Origin: Salvator merianae
Taxonomy: Eukaryota > Chordata > Lepidosauria > Squamata > Teiidae
Direction: 5' to 3'
DNA: 64,000 nt
Assembly: GCA_003586115.2 (NCBI GenBank)
Contig: QVOM02000034.1
Coordinates: forward strand, 142,352,048-142,416,047
The position numbers and the translations under genes were made by a program. The stretch's first letter is position 1, and every line of letters begins with the position of its first letter. The notes beneath the pieces are model-generated. The model worked only from the letters and a program-made list of their open reading frames with translations. It did not search any database and was not told the DNA's origin. This document shows positions 13,225 through 25,378 of the stretch, one piece after another.

Positions 13225-13991
13225 TTTGAGTGAAGAAATAACCTGTCAATATTGGTGTTTTCCAATTTTCTTCACAGAAAAAAAAAATGTATTGATATTG
13301 TATCAAAAGTCAATTTGGGATCTACCAAGGCCATGTATAATGAGGAGCTAGGTTTGCAATTGTGTTTTTCATTTAGATGATGTAAAAGTAGTGTCAAGAT
13401 CACTTCCCAGGCCTCAGACCAAGAACACAGGTGGAGACAGCTTAGCTGTTCTACAAGCCCTTATTAAACACACCGACGTGGAGATTACAAAAATCCTTTT
13501 ATTCTTTGGGCAAAGAAAGAAAAGTTGTGCAAGGAAAATAGATTCCCAAAGCAAGCACACACACCTGGGGTGGGGGGCTGTTCAGCATTTTATATCAGTT
13601 ACAGAAGATTCTTCAAGAAACCCATGAACACATCAGTTTATGATTGGTCAGTTCAAATCATCCTGGGTTAACAGTAGCATCCCAAAATCTAGAGCTTTAG
13701 TATGAAGTACATTGCATTCCATAATAAGCAATAGTCACCCTGTCACCATGGCTACTTGCCTATGTTAATGAAACCCTAAACAGTTGCAAATATTATCTAT
13801 CATGCTGGAACTCAAAAGTTTCTGCTAGGGCCCAGAATCTTCTTTCCTATGCTACAATTTTCTCCTATTTTCTACAAGCTTTATGGCCTTTGCCTACGTG
13901 ATTATTAACATGTCTCACTTGAGGGTCTTTCAGATCCAGAATCTACTTTCTTTCTGTTTCCCCTGGCTTATCACATCTGGCAGAAGGCTTA

Positions 13992-14159
13992 GGCCCTTTC
14001 TACCCTTCCACTATATTCTGGAATAGGGCCTCCTGACTGCATGCTACTGCATGCTATGGCAGACTTCAGACAGGACCTACTGTAGTCTGCACCAGCAGAC
14101 GGTTGGCAGACTTCTATTTTGAGATATAATCCAGAATAAGGCCCAAAGCAGAAAGGGAC
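13992..14159. mobile_element. GGCCC MITE, copy 2
   Basis: It begins GGCCCTTTCTACCCTTCCAC and ends AAGGCCCAAAGCAGAAAGGG. It shares TATATTCTGGAATAGGGCCT and GTAGTCTGCACCAGCA words with the copies at 3542 and 53446. Target duplication not clear (TTA left, uncertain right). Confidence 0.75.
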
Positions 14160-15401
14160 TTCATTTTTTTTCCCTATGTCACTGGCACTGATCCAGGAAG
14201 CCAGTCAGGAAGGGTTTGTTGATTTTTTCCTTAACCGACCCTTGCTCATTCCTCCTCATATATACTGTAGAAGATTTTAAAATAAAATTCTCATGCATGC
14301 ATGGGAGCTTAAGTCGATGGAGAAGGCAGTCCTTTTAGCTTAGAACCATGATATGGAGGAGTTCCTGTCCTAAAGTATCTTTTAAAAAAAATCTCATTGG
14401 GGCCTTCATTTTATTTATATTTTTGGAGATTTTTAGAATATATCACAAATGACATTTAAAACATAGAAAAACCAGAAATTAAAGGAAAAGAAAAAGAAGA
14501 AAGAAAAAAGATGACTTTTGGTAACCCCTTTGACAACTAAATGTATATCCGTTCTGATACTTCCTCCTAGTTATTACAACTATTTATCTTCTTTCAGCAA
14601 TATATACTTTTTATTCACCGAATCCCAATGTCAATGTACCATTTTTTTCCTCGCTCAGAAAGTCAACAAGTGGTTTCCAATTTTTACAAAATGGCATTAC
14701 TGTTCTTTCTTTAATCAATTTGTCCATTTCTGCTTTATTTTATTTTCCAATTCCAGTATTTTTGAGGAAGTGACTTGGCTATCATGTCTCCCAAAAAGCA
14801 CCTGAAGGAAATCTTGCACAGCAGCTTTTCTTCCACCAATTTGTTATGCCCTGGGGTATAGCTTGTTGCACTCTTGGTTCAATTAAAATAAATGCTTTAT
14901 GAAGCTTTTAATTCTTTAATCACTACAGTAGGATGCCATCACTCAAATGAACTCTGTTTAGGAACCTCCTAGACAGACATGGCATAGTATATCTGTGCTT
15001 TACAGATCTAATGTTTTGCTTCTTTTAAAACAAAGCCCTCTATATTACAAGGGTTCAAGTGTAATTGTTACGGTGCAGAATGTAGCTGGAATATAAGTTT
15101 CTCAATTAGTTTCAGATAAATCTGTTAAAATGTATGCAGGATGTTTTTTCATCTTGCTTAACAGTCAAACCCCAGATTTCAGTAACAAATAATTCCTTTA
15201 CTAAAATTCAGCCAAATGCTGGAAAAGAGGTAACCAGAATATCCCTCATTAAACCCTGGGTGTAGTTGTGAATTCAGAGGCAAAAGAAAAATCCCCTCCC
15301 ACCGCTTCTATATTTCTAACCAATTCGAGCTTTAAAGCCCTAGTATCCTTCTCCTGTGTGAACCCTACCTTCTTTGGTCCCTGATTTTTACGTTGTTATC
15401 T

Positions 15402-15680
15402 GGGCCTGTTCGCATTTTACTGCCATTGCCATGGTGATTCAGGACACAGCATGTGACTGCACAGCTGTGCTGCACTATCTACCCACAGCGTTCGCACCCA
15501 GAAGAGGTTGCAAACGCTACTGACCAGGAGCAATCCATCTGCTCCTGGTCAAACTATGGACAATAGCAGCATTCGGGAGTCACTGCAACCACTCCCGTAC
15601 ACTGCGGTGGCAGGGCTGTGCAAACACAGTTAACCAGTGTGCATCTGATTGCTCATTACAGGTAAAGTGTGAACAGGCTC
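15402..15680. mobile_element. GGGCC-ended MITE with TCT duplication
   Basis: The ends are GGGCCTGTTCGCATTTTAC and GTAAAGTGTGAACAGGCTC. A 3-bp direct repeat TCT flanks it (15399-15401 and 15681-15683). The interior shares TGCCATGGTGATTCAGGACACAG-like words with the elements at 49998 and 63231. A second copy of the same end starts immediately after the right TCT, at 15684. Confidence 0.85.
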
Positions 15681-15683
15681 TCT

Positions 15684-15900
15684 GGGCCTGTTCGCACTTC
15701 CCATGCTACAATGGGCTAATTAGCCCATTCTAGCATGGAATAGACACCATCGTGCAGACAACATCTGCACTATGGGGCCTGAAAACCTATCTTAGGCTGA
15801 CTACTGGTGTTCACAAGTGTGAATACCAATAGCCATGCCTGATCCTAGCCATGACGGTGGCCGGCAAGCAGCTCCATGCGCGTGCGCGTGCACCCTCACC
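15684..15900. mobile_element. GGGCC-ended element, left end only
   Basis: It begins GGGCCTGTTCGCACTTCCC directly after the TCT that closes the previous element. It contains the internal palindrome AATGGGCTAATTAGCCCATT, also seen in diverged form at the right end of the element at 49998-50452 (complement strand). No matching right end was found, so the 3' limit is approximate. Confidence 0.6.
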
Positions 15901-17312
15901 TCCTGATCTGATCCACTACCATCCCCATAACAGGGGGCATGGAAAACTCTTTTACACATCAAGGAAAAAAACATTCTCTTCTGCTATCTTTCTCTTTTTC
16001 TGCTTTTCATCAGATTGATGGTGAAGTAGGTGGCAAAGAGGGGAGGGGAAAAGTAGATTTATCAGGGAACATGGTTCTTTCTTCCAGTTTGGTGGTCTTC
16101 AGTCAAGCACAATTGAGGTGGGGAGGAAGCATTCTTTCTTCCCCTTCTATGCAGTTCAGTCCACTGCATGGTGAGAATCACAGTCATGCAGGTGAATTTC
16201 TAGGAAAGGAACAGACCATTAGCAGCAACTACTTTCACTGGAAGAAATTTTGGAGGAGAGCACATGTGATAATGCGCACATGCAGATTGGTTCAGGCAAT
16301 TCTTAAAAGGCACACTGTCCACCCTGCCCCTGGTGCTGTTTCCAAAAGCTTGCAGGTGCAGTGGACGACCTTCTGACAATGCATGTTAAAAGCTAAATGA
16401 GAATTCTGATTGACTTTTTACCACTTTTCATTATAAATTCTTTCTAACAGAATAACACAAATATGAACCATCTTAAAAGCTATCTTTTAAGGCACCGTTA
16501 GAATCAAAAGAGATTTTTTCTACTACCAGGAGCATTTGGAAGAGGTAGCTCAGAGACAAGGGCCGAATCTCTCTCCACTATATATACTCCAGTGCTAGCA
16601 ACTGTGATTAATTCAGTTTTTATTTTTTTTAAAAATGAGATTCAGTTGTATTTTATCCATAGACTAGCCTTTATGCCTCATTCCATATTGGGTTAACTTA
16701 TTCTTTTGATTTATGAGTTTGTATTTTGACCCATGGATGCAGTTGTTAGATTTCCACATGTACCCAAATGACCAACATAGGGATTGGCCAGGGCGGAGCA
16801 TCAGCAAGGCCTTGTACCAGATGAGGACAATCTCTACTTTCCAAAAGGAATAATATTTTTTGAAAGTTGGGAAGTCCTACTCAGAGCTTGTCTTTTTCAG
16901 AGGGTTTGGCATGTTCCATGTATGCAGCCCAATGTCTGGGTCAGTTTCTAGTCCCTGGCCAGTGTCCCCAGCTAGAGAATACCTTTCTGTGCATGTTCTA
17001 TTTGCAGAGACTTCCAGGCAGTGTGGAGGGTCAGAATGGAGCTTTAGCCATTTGGCTGAGACCCTTTTCTGTGCTGGCATAGCTGCCAGCCCCATCCAGC
17101 CCCAATTGGGGCTTCGTATGAATGGAATTTCAGACTTGGATCTTTGAGTCCAAGGTCTGAATTCCCTGTTGAGCTGTGGAAACACATTGGGTAACTTTAA
17201 GGCTTGATGCTTTGCCTAACCTAGAACAGATGAGAAGAGAATAATGAGAATGCCTTGAACTTTTTGTAAGCCACAGGATTAAAATGCCATGAACTATAAG
17301 AACTCTTTCTGT

Positions 17313-17480
17313 TAGAGATGTGCCGAGCTAGACTTGTCACTGACTGGCCTGTGCAAAGGAGCCCAGCTTCATCAACCTGTTCCAAACTGAACCAGGCTTA
17401 AAATTTTTGACTTCCTCATGAGGTTCAGTGATTCAGCTCATCAAGGCTTTGTGGAAAGAACTCTAGTGGCCAGTGTAGCC
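17313..17480 (+). repeat. Possible left end of another hAT-type element
   Basis: TAGAGATGTGCCGAGCTAG at 17314 resembles the TAGGNNTGTGC hAT ends in this window. No matching right end was found, so it may be a truncated copy. Confidence 0.35.
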
Positions 17481-17863
17481 TGTTATGGCCTCTTGCATCA
17501 TTTGAAATCCACCATGACCTTTTACAGCAGCTTCACAGCACTTTTATGGCAGCCACAGGTGTTTTTGGTGGCACAAAGGGTGCCCCAACTTCTCCATATT
17601 ACAGACTTGACCTGTGGCAGCTGGATACCTCAACAAGATCTCTAGGTGCCAAAAGAGCTGATTTGGTGATTAATGAACCACCACGTTTGTACTTGACTTT
17701 GTTTGCCTCCTTGACTTTTCCTTCACTGCTTTTCTTTCCACCACTGAGATAGAGATGATCCAACGCATTTAAATATATTCCTCACTTTGCTGTTACACTC
17801 CACACTGACAGTACACATTACTGAAATTCTAAACTATAAATTGCCATTAACGAACGTCTGTAC

Positions 17864-18034
17864 CAGCGGCGGCCCGTGCCTTTAAGGGTGGGTGTTCGCG
17901 TGAGTGCCATGGCCATTTGCGGGGCCTCCGGGCCTCCGTAGTGACACAGCAGGTCGCGTGCTGTGCCCAGAGGCCCCGCAAACGGCCATGGCACTCGCGC
18001 GAACACCCGCCATTAAAGGCACAGGCCGCCGCTG
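17864..18034. mobile_element. 171-bp near-palindromic hAT-type MITE
   Basis: The element is almost entirely one inverted repeat. It begins CAGCGGCGGCCCGTGCC, ends GGCACAGGCCGCCGCTG, and its arms reach to the centre near 17945. A perfect 8-bp duplication GTCTGTAC flanks it (17856-17863 and 18035-18042), which places it with the hAT superfamily. It is CpG-rich against AT-rich surroundings, with few arm mismatches, which suggests a fairly recent insertion. Confidence 0.93.
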
Positions 18035-19200
18035 GTCTGTACCTATGTAGAGTATGCTTTCAAGTGTGTGACACAGGCCCTCCAACTGGCTGGGCAATGC
18101 AATCAGATCAGAATTTGTACGGAGGCCTATTACTGTTTGATTTGGTGGCTCAACATGGAAAAAAGTCAATGTTAACATTATCAAGAGCTGACTGCGTTAT
18201 AAACAGTACATTAAATCAATCTTACACTCCTCACTTCTACTATTATTGTTGTGAAAGGTTTAAATGCAACAATTCCATTAGCTAATTAAATGTCTGGGGA
18301 ATATTTTTGCCTCTTAGACTGTTTATCCTGAAAGATTTGAAATTGCTGTAAGTGAATTGGCAAGTAGCAGCTTTGATTTCCCCCACCTTCTCCTCACTCT
18401 TAAATTTACTATTATCTATTCACGTCGTTGTTATAGACAAGCAGTTGCTCAAGGTTTATTGGCATTGTTTCCTGAGATTTAAATGAGATATAAAATTTTA
18501 TAGCAGGCGTAGTATTTTAATGACTGTTTCATTATTTTACACAGAGAACATGAACAGAGAGAAGGAGTAATATTGATGGGCAGCATGTCATTAGAAGATA
18601 CAGAAATGTTGTATGAGTCATTTATGTGCAAATTAGGATCTTCTGTGTTACAGACCTTGGTTGCAAAATTTTATATATCTCAAAGATAAATATAGCATAA
18701 CGGGACAAAACCAACCAGCCAGAGCTTTCAGTTCTGGTCCATAGTTTGGAACAGTGGGGTGGGCACATTATTTCATTCAAATACTTCCACTAGAGGCATT
18801 CGTAAAGCCAAACTCTAGACGTGTAGAAATGTTCTAAGTGTTTTATCGGAACAGTCAGCTTGGATGTTCTAAGGTGATACATGCAAAGGCCCAATGGGGG
18901 ACTTGTTTTCAGGCTCCTGTTCCCTATGGGAGGACACAGTGGATTCTGTCCACCACTCAAATGACAAAATCCTACAAATCAGCTGTTGGGAGGAATAGAA
19001 GTAGTCCAAAAAAAGAAGGAAATTCTCATCACTGCTGCTCCTTCCACCTACCAAAGAGCTGATCAGGTATTCTTCAACTCCTTTTTCTTCAGCAATTCAA
19101 ATCACTGTGGAAAAGGAAAATCCACTCTTAGCTGTGTGGTTAGCAATTAGAGAATCAGAATACTGTTGAAATGGCAGTGCTCCACTGTATCCCTCCATCT

Positions 19201-19344
19201 TCCTTTGAGGGTAGCAACCTTCCCCCCTGCTCCCAATCCATGCAGAAAAGGAAGACATTTCTCCAGGGCTGATCATTGGAGAGATGTCTTCCTTTTCTGC
19301 ATGAATCAGGGGCAGGGGGGAAGATTGCTACCCTCAAAGTAAGG
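19201..19344. repeat. Long hairpin with ~68-bp arms
   Basis: The arms are 19201-19268 and 19275-19344, separated by about six bases. Matching blocks are GAGGGTAGCAACCTTCCCCC with GGGGGAAGATTGCTACCCTC, and TGCAGAAAAGGAAGACAT with ATGTCTTCCTTTTCTGCA. The mismatches are few. No terminal motif or target duplication was identified. Confidence 0.8.
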
Positions 19345-20979
19345 GAAGAGTCTTTCTGCTGACCCCTATCCACTGCATTTAGGATTCTTGCCAAATGAAA
19401 GGGAGGGAGAGAACAAGAAAATCATCTATCTCTATTTGGTTAGTGGCACCGAAAAACACTGCATTCCAGTGCCCTCAGACAAATGGTAGATGGTTTTATC
19501 TCTTTTCTTGGTGATACAATTGCTGTCAGACAGTAGAAAAATCCTGTCAATAAGCTGATGCCCTTCCACACTGCCAAGCATCTAATGGGTGGCTCTTCTC
19601 CCCTTTTCTACAGCAATCCTATCGTTGGTGAAAAGCTAGTGGAATGGCAACCTATCAACTGTTTGTGGGTGGCTCTAAGGAGGAAATGGCTGGTCATAAC
19701 TGTCTCATTGGAGCATGCTGCATGGCCACATGAAGTATTATATGGCTGCAGATATGGTCAATGGCTCCCTCATTGTGCTGGTGAAGGGCATCAGTCACGC
19801 ACCCAAACTGACAGAACAAGTGCTGCCAAAAGTACTCAGGGAGTGCAAAATCCTGCACTCTCTTCTCCCATCCCTTCAGACAGCAGGCACACACAACCAT
19901 GTAACACACACATCACAAGAACACATGCCTGCTATCTAATCATGGTCTCAGTGTGAAAACCCCTTCATTTTAAGAGACATGAAAATGTGTAAAAAACACT
20001 GCTTATTTTAGAATCCCTTCATAAATATTTATACATTAAGATACAATTTATATTTAAATAACAGTATATAGTAAAACCCACAGACACTCAAGTATAATAC
20101 AGTGCATTAAAAAAAAAAATACAAGGTGTTATAGTAGACTTAACACTGAGCACAAATAAAAATCGACATGAAGCAGAGATAACAATCTGAGTTTTATTTT
20201 TCGTAAGGGTAACAAGTTAAATGTGAATTGTGCCACAATGTCAAAATATCAGGTATGGAGAACAAAGAACATATAGGATCTTCATGATCCCTTTGGATCA
20301 CCCTAGGACTATGACCTGTGTATGGTGTCTGCTTAGCACAGCATGCTATAAGAACACGCGACCTGCAGTGCAATCACCATATCACTAGTGCCCAACACAC
20401 TCCTGGGATCACTCCATTTGCAAAATGGAGAACTTACTCTGTAAGGACAGTGCAGGCCAGGTGTGCTCCAGCTGCTGCCAAGGGAAGCATGGTGACATTG
20501 GCAGAACTCACCTCTCTCCCTCTCTGGAGTCCAGCATCATTTTGCCAGGCTTCACAAATAACCAACCTATGGGACCTTTTAAAACATGGATGCTGGAGAA
20601 CTTTTGTTGCCCTGCCTTGAAGTTAGTATGGGTCAGGACACAGTGCCCAAGCAAACATTAGTCCACCCTGCTCATGGGCTGGAGAGGGTACTCTGGTTGA
20701 GGAGGGATTCCCTCTGCATATTTCCTGGGACATGTGCAAACGTTGCCCTGGGCACAGACCAGACAAAGAAGAGGCTTCTGGCATGTGGCTGAAGTAATCC
20801 CTTCTGCTAATTTCTGTTTAGAGAGAAAAAGTAAGACTTTGCCAAAACTAAGGTAAACCTGGTTGTACCTTCTGGTACTTTGTTATTTGACTTAAGCCAC
20901 TTCTGAACTTACCTGTGTTACTTTGGATCTTTGCCTACTCACACAAGGCCCTTTTGCAAGTTTGCTTGCAAGTGATCCA

Positions 20980-21103
20980 GGCATCACTTACTTATTCTGC
21001 TGTATTTGGATATTCCAGAATAAAGCCTAAATATTCCGGAATAGTCATGCTTTATTCTGGAATATCCAAATATAGCAGAATAAATAAGTGAAGTCTGGAT
21101 GCC
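20980..21103. mobile_element. Palindromic MITE of the same family, copy 2
   Basis: It begins GGCATCACTTACTTATTCTG and ends CACTTCAGACCTACGG-type complement (GAAGTCTGGATGCC on the + strand). The core TATTTGGATATTCCAGAATA and its complement match the copy at 33250-33387. The left end seems shortened by about 12 bp and no target duplication is clear. Confidence 0.78.
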
Positions 21104-21455
21104 ACCTAAATGTGTTATTTTGCTGGAAACATGGCAGCAGAGTCTATTTTACATCAGCATGCTGTTGGAGTAGGCAAAGGAAGCATCCCTTTATTCTGCT
21201 GTCTAGTAACAGAAATCTTTTACTGAGGGCTGTCAGGAATTAGCCATCAAAAGAATCCAGTGAAGCAGAGGCAACTTCTAAGCCGAGTGAATTGTGGCAG
21301 GAAATGGTGACCAACCAAAGAAATAGGAGATTCTTGCAGTTGCACATCTTGCCACTGACTATTTATTTAAACCATTGCTATACTACTTCTTTATTTTTTA
21401 TTTTTAAAAGAAATTCAAAATTGTTTATAGTATGACTTTAAAAAAAGGTTAAAAC

Positions 21456-22531
21456 TAGGGATGTGCACGAAAGGAATTTTCTCTGTTCGTTTCGCAATGC
21501 ATCGAAGTTTCGTTGCTTCGTTTTCGCACGAAAACGGAAGTCGCAAAAATGGCGATTTTCGTTTTCGCAGCGAAAATTTTCGCGAAAAAACCGGAAGTAC
21601 AAAATCAATGAAATAAGTAGTGAAAAACAAACGCCGCATATCCCCCTGCCCTGTCCCTTCCATATTTGACTGTCCACGTTGCTAATTTAAGGAGTTGCTT
21701 CGTTAAAGGTAAAAATTGCACGGAGCTTACTTTTTACCGGCGGCCGGTTTGTAGCAGGATTCAAAGCAACGCAGGCACGTTTGGGGTTCCTCACTGCAGA
21801 TCGAAAGCAAGCGAAAGCAAGCGAAGGAATTTTTTTCGCTTTGATTTTTCGTCATTTTCGATGCCTTTTCGACACTTACGTCTGTGCGCGCATGCGCGCT
21901 AACTTCTGTCCCTTTAACTTATCGGCGCGACTCGTTGCTGTCTGCCGTCCGTGCCGATCATTTGGGGCACAGAAATTATTACCTCGCCTACGAGGCGGGC
22001 AGGCTTAGTCAGCGACGCGCGAAGCAATTGCCTTCAGCTCAGCGCGTAATTTAGAAGACTGGCGGCAGCCTCGTCTTGCCCTCCCTCCCTACTTCCGAGC
22101 AGCAGCAAAATGACGCCTTGTCATGCCCTCCATTTCAAAAAGCAGAACTATATACCACCATCAAAGATGTTTTATTAACTCCTAGCCATCTGAGTTTCTC
22201 ATCTTCATGCGGTGCGATCGCTGCGAGGCAGGCGAAGAGTTAAAAAAATAACGTCTTTCCTAATGTGATGCATTACAATTTCCACCTCTAGAGGCAGAGA
22301 CTTGAAGCTACGAAGCTACCGAGCTTCGTTGCATCGCAGTTTTTGTAGCGAAAAAAGACGAAAATAGCCGTTCGCGGTGAGTGGCGAAGGCCACGAAAAT
22401 TGACGAAAATGGCCGCGACTTTCGCTGTTCGCTTTCCCAATAGAGAAGGCACTTCGCATTCGATGCGAATGTTGCGAAGCAACGAAATTTGTACGAAATT
22501 TCGTTGCTTCGAAAGTTCGTGCACATCCCTA
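21456..22531. mobile_element. CpG-rich hAT-type non-autonomous element (1076 bp)
   Basis: The ends are TAGGGATGTGCACGAA and its complement, with a perfect 8-bp duplication GTTAAAAC (21448-21455 and 22532-22539), the hAT signature. Next to the ends the sequence is packed with CGAA, GCGAAA and TTTCG words in both orientations, so the subterminal regions can fold back. No transposase was recognised. The centre (about 21660-22260) contains GC-rich unique-looking sequence that may be captured DNA. Confidence 0.92.
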
Positions 22532-24747
22532 GTTAAAACCAATGGGCCTTGGGCCAGCTCCAAGTGTGTTACAGTATTCTGCCTAAAGCATGAGATTTTC
22601 AACACTCACTACTCTTTCCATAACTTTGTTCTCACCATATTTTCTAGGCTTATTTGAAATAATTTTACTCTCAAATTCTATTGAACTACACTTTCTTTCA
22701 ATACATAATCATGGTCACATGATTTGAACTGTGCTCTGTAGATGTCTCTTCCCTCTGTGAGATATTCCAAAAGTTCCTATTTGTCATCACACCTATTTCA
22801 TTTTAGTAAATACAAAAGTATATATTTTGCCAAGGCTACTCAGGTTCTTCCAAGCCTAGCTTCTTGTACTATGGACTATCACAATTATTAAATATCTATT
22901 TTGGTTTACAAAAATAGGCAAGAAACAAGTTTTCTGATTATTTTAGGCCATAGAACCTATATTGACTCTGCCGATTTTTATAAATAAAAATAGATTTAAT
23001 AGACAGATTATTTTACTATTTGGTTAGACTAGAGCATCGACACCTCCAGTCTTACCTATTTTGAAGGGCTTCCCATAACTTCCACCCTGAATCCAGTTTT
23101 CAGATCTGTTGTAACAACTGTCAGTAACAGAGGCTGTCAGAGTCTTTGCAAGGACTGTAGGAGTAGAAGAACTTATGGAGGAGAAGACATTGCAGAATGA
23201 GTTGTGGAAATAACCATGTAATTGGTGTGCGGCTTAAGAATTCCTCATCTCATCTGCCAGCCCCATTCCTGACTTTCCTAGCTGCCAATCTGATGTGAAC
23301 ACACAGGACATTACTGTGAAAATGATCCACTGTGAAAGAAAGATTAAACATATGTAGGTGCAATGAGCAGATCTTGCCAAACATGTCACAGAAAGAGATT
23401 GATGCATGCTTGCCCGTGATGAGATGTGTTCCAGCAGGAGAGGGGATTTCAAATTTATTTCATTGTTCAGCTAGCTAGAATAATAATGTAGTGATCAGGA
23501 AAGCCAGGCTTTGATCAGCAAAGAAAAGACTTATCAGAGAGAAGGGGTTGTATATATGTATGTAATGTGAAAACATGTCTTGTAGCATGATTGCCAGTTC
23601 AATTCTCTCTATTACTGCCCATAATATGCTTGAAAAGTTTTATTTGTACCTCGGGGACTATGAGGCTGTCCTCATTTAGGAATATTAATGCAGAAATTAC
23701 TGCCGCACAATTGACAGCTTTAAGCACTTCTACTGGCAGATAGTCAGTCCCATTTGCAGGCTCGTATAAAGCTGCGAGAAAGTAATACAGACTTTTACCT
23801 CTTACATTGTAATTATATGTCAGGTAACTTCACGATAGTCACAACTCCACTTACCATGCATAGTTCATTATTGTCCTGACTCCGTGTTTAAATACCTTTT
23901 GAGTTGGGTCAGTCTTGGGTTCATCGAAGTTAGCAAAAGCTTTGTAAGTATCCTTAAGAGAATATATTCAAAGTGAAAATAATATTTTAATGTATATTTT
24001 AGTTATATAAAGTTCAGACATGGGAGTTCAAGTTTGCAGATTTTCCAGGTTGCTGTTACTTGTGATGAAGTGTGATTGCCCATTTTATGTATTCATTTTT
24101 GTTACTCATAAAATTTATAGCCTGCTCCCAAATCACAGGAGAAGTAACTAAATAGGAATTGAAAACAGATAAAAAATAAACAGCTTAAAATATATAAAGT
24201 ATTAAAATGATAGTAGAAATCCAGAAGTGCAAGACAGTTCAAGTGGGTGCTAATAACCTTGGAGGGGGGGGGGGAGCATCTTTATGTGGTACTGAAATGT
24301 GTGTAATGAAGGTAGCTGACACTCCTCCAGAGGAGGACACTAGGTGGCCACCACCATCAGGGAGGTCCTCTCCCTTACTTGCCACCCTTCAGAAGATAGG
24401 AGTTCTATCAACAGTGCCTCTCCCAACCATTTTCATGTTTGAGCACATTTTTACAGGTGGATGGACTCTTTCAGAAATTTGGGGCTAAATTGTGTAGGAC
24501 CTTTTGTTTAGACTGTCCTTGGTATAAAATTAACAACCGGTGTGTATATTTCACACCTGACATGATAACCCATCACATTAGAAATACCTGTCCACAGTAT
24601 TTGCATATAAATAAATTTATTCTGTTGTGTGAACATGTTACAAGCATGACATTTAGGAAATCAAAAGACTTTCCTTCATCCTTCAAAATTAGGATTTTGA
24701 AATTTTCAATGAAGTTGTAGCATAACTTGTGAACAAAGGGAGAGATT

Positions 24748-25378
24748 GGGCCCTGAGCTCGGTAGACTGTTCCCAGTAGTCGACTTCGAACCGGAGAGGT
24801 TGGGGAACGCTCGGTGTCATTCGCACTCCCGGCCAGCAGAACGGACCCGAAGCCGACTAGCAGAGGGAACAGTGCGAACGGTAGCCGCTAGTTCGGTACC
24901 CACTTCGCACCCGCTTCGTACCCACTTTGCACCTTCGCACCCGCTCTGCACCCGCTTCGCACCTTCGCACCCACTTCGTACCCAGAGGGCTGGTTACGAA
25001 GCCGGCTTTGTACCGGCAGCTCAGTTACTCAGGCAAAAGGGCTATCCCGGGTACGAAGTTTCGTACCGGGTTACGAAGCAGTGAAGCGGGGTACGGAAAC
25101 TTCGCACCCCGGATACGAAGCGACGGAGCGCGCATGCGTAGCCGCGCCAGCCTTGCCCGACGCCGAGGCAAACAGTGCGAAAGCACCATGCCCGATCTTC
25201 GCTCCATTGCGCAGGTTGGGATGAAGACATCTTTTTTGTTGTCTTGCCTTATCCGGCTTCGGGTTCGAATCAGGTGCGGAGCGGTCAGGATCGGGTGAGG
25301 TGCGCGCCCGCGGCAGTGCGAAAGCTCCGTTCCAGCGAGCGGACTGGAACGGTCTACCGCTACAGTGCGAAAAGGCCC
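24748..25378. mobile_element. GGGCC-ended CpG-rich element with ATT duplication and inner minisatellite
   Basis: The left end is GGGCCCTGAGCTCGGTAG and the right end is GTGCGAAAAGGCCC, with a 3-bp direct repeat ATT (24745-24747 and 25379-25381). Subterminal blocks GGTAGACTGTTCCCAGT and the complement of ACTGGAACGGTCTACC pair as inverted repeats. The interior is far more CpG-rich than the flanks and contains a CGCACC/CGTACC minisatellite. No transposase was recognised. Confidence 0.82.
24898..24992 (+). repeat. Degenerate CTTCGCACC / CTTCGTACC minisatellite
   Basis: About nine head-to-tail units of CCCGCTTCGCAC or CACTTCGTACC type lie within the element 24748-25378. The same unit recurs singly downstream as TTCGTACCGG. 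The unit contains the CGCAC word found in the element's own terminal repeat (TTCGCACT), so it may have expanded from the end sequence. Confidence 0.75.

Noticed and set aside
13377..13960. Possible solitary LTR
   Set aside because: An AATAAA-like context and mixed composition were noticed, but no TG...CA ends, target duplication or primer-binding site was found.
21456..25378. CpG-rich blocks as promoter CpG islands
   Set aside because: Both blocks are bounded by transposon ends and target duplications, so the CpG content comes from the inserted elements.
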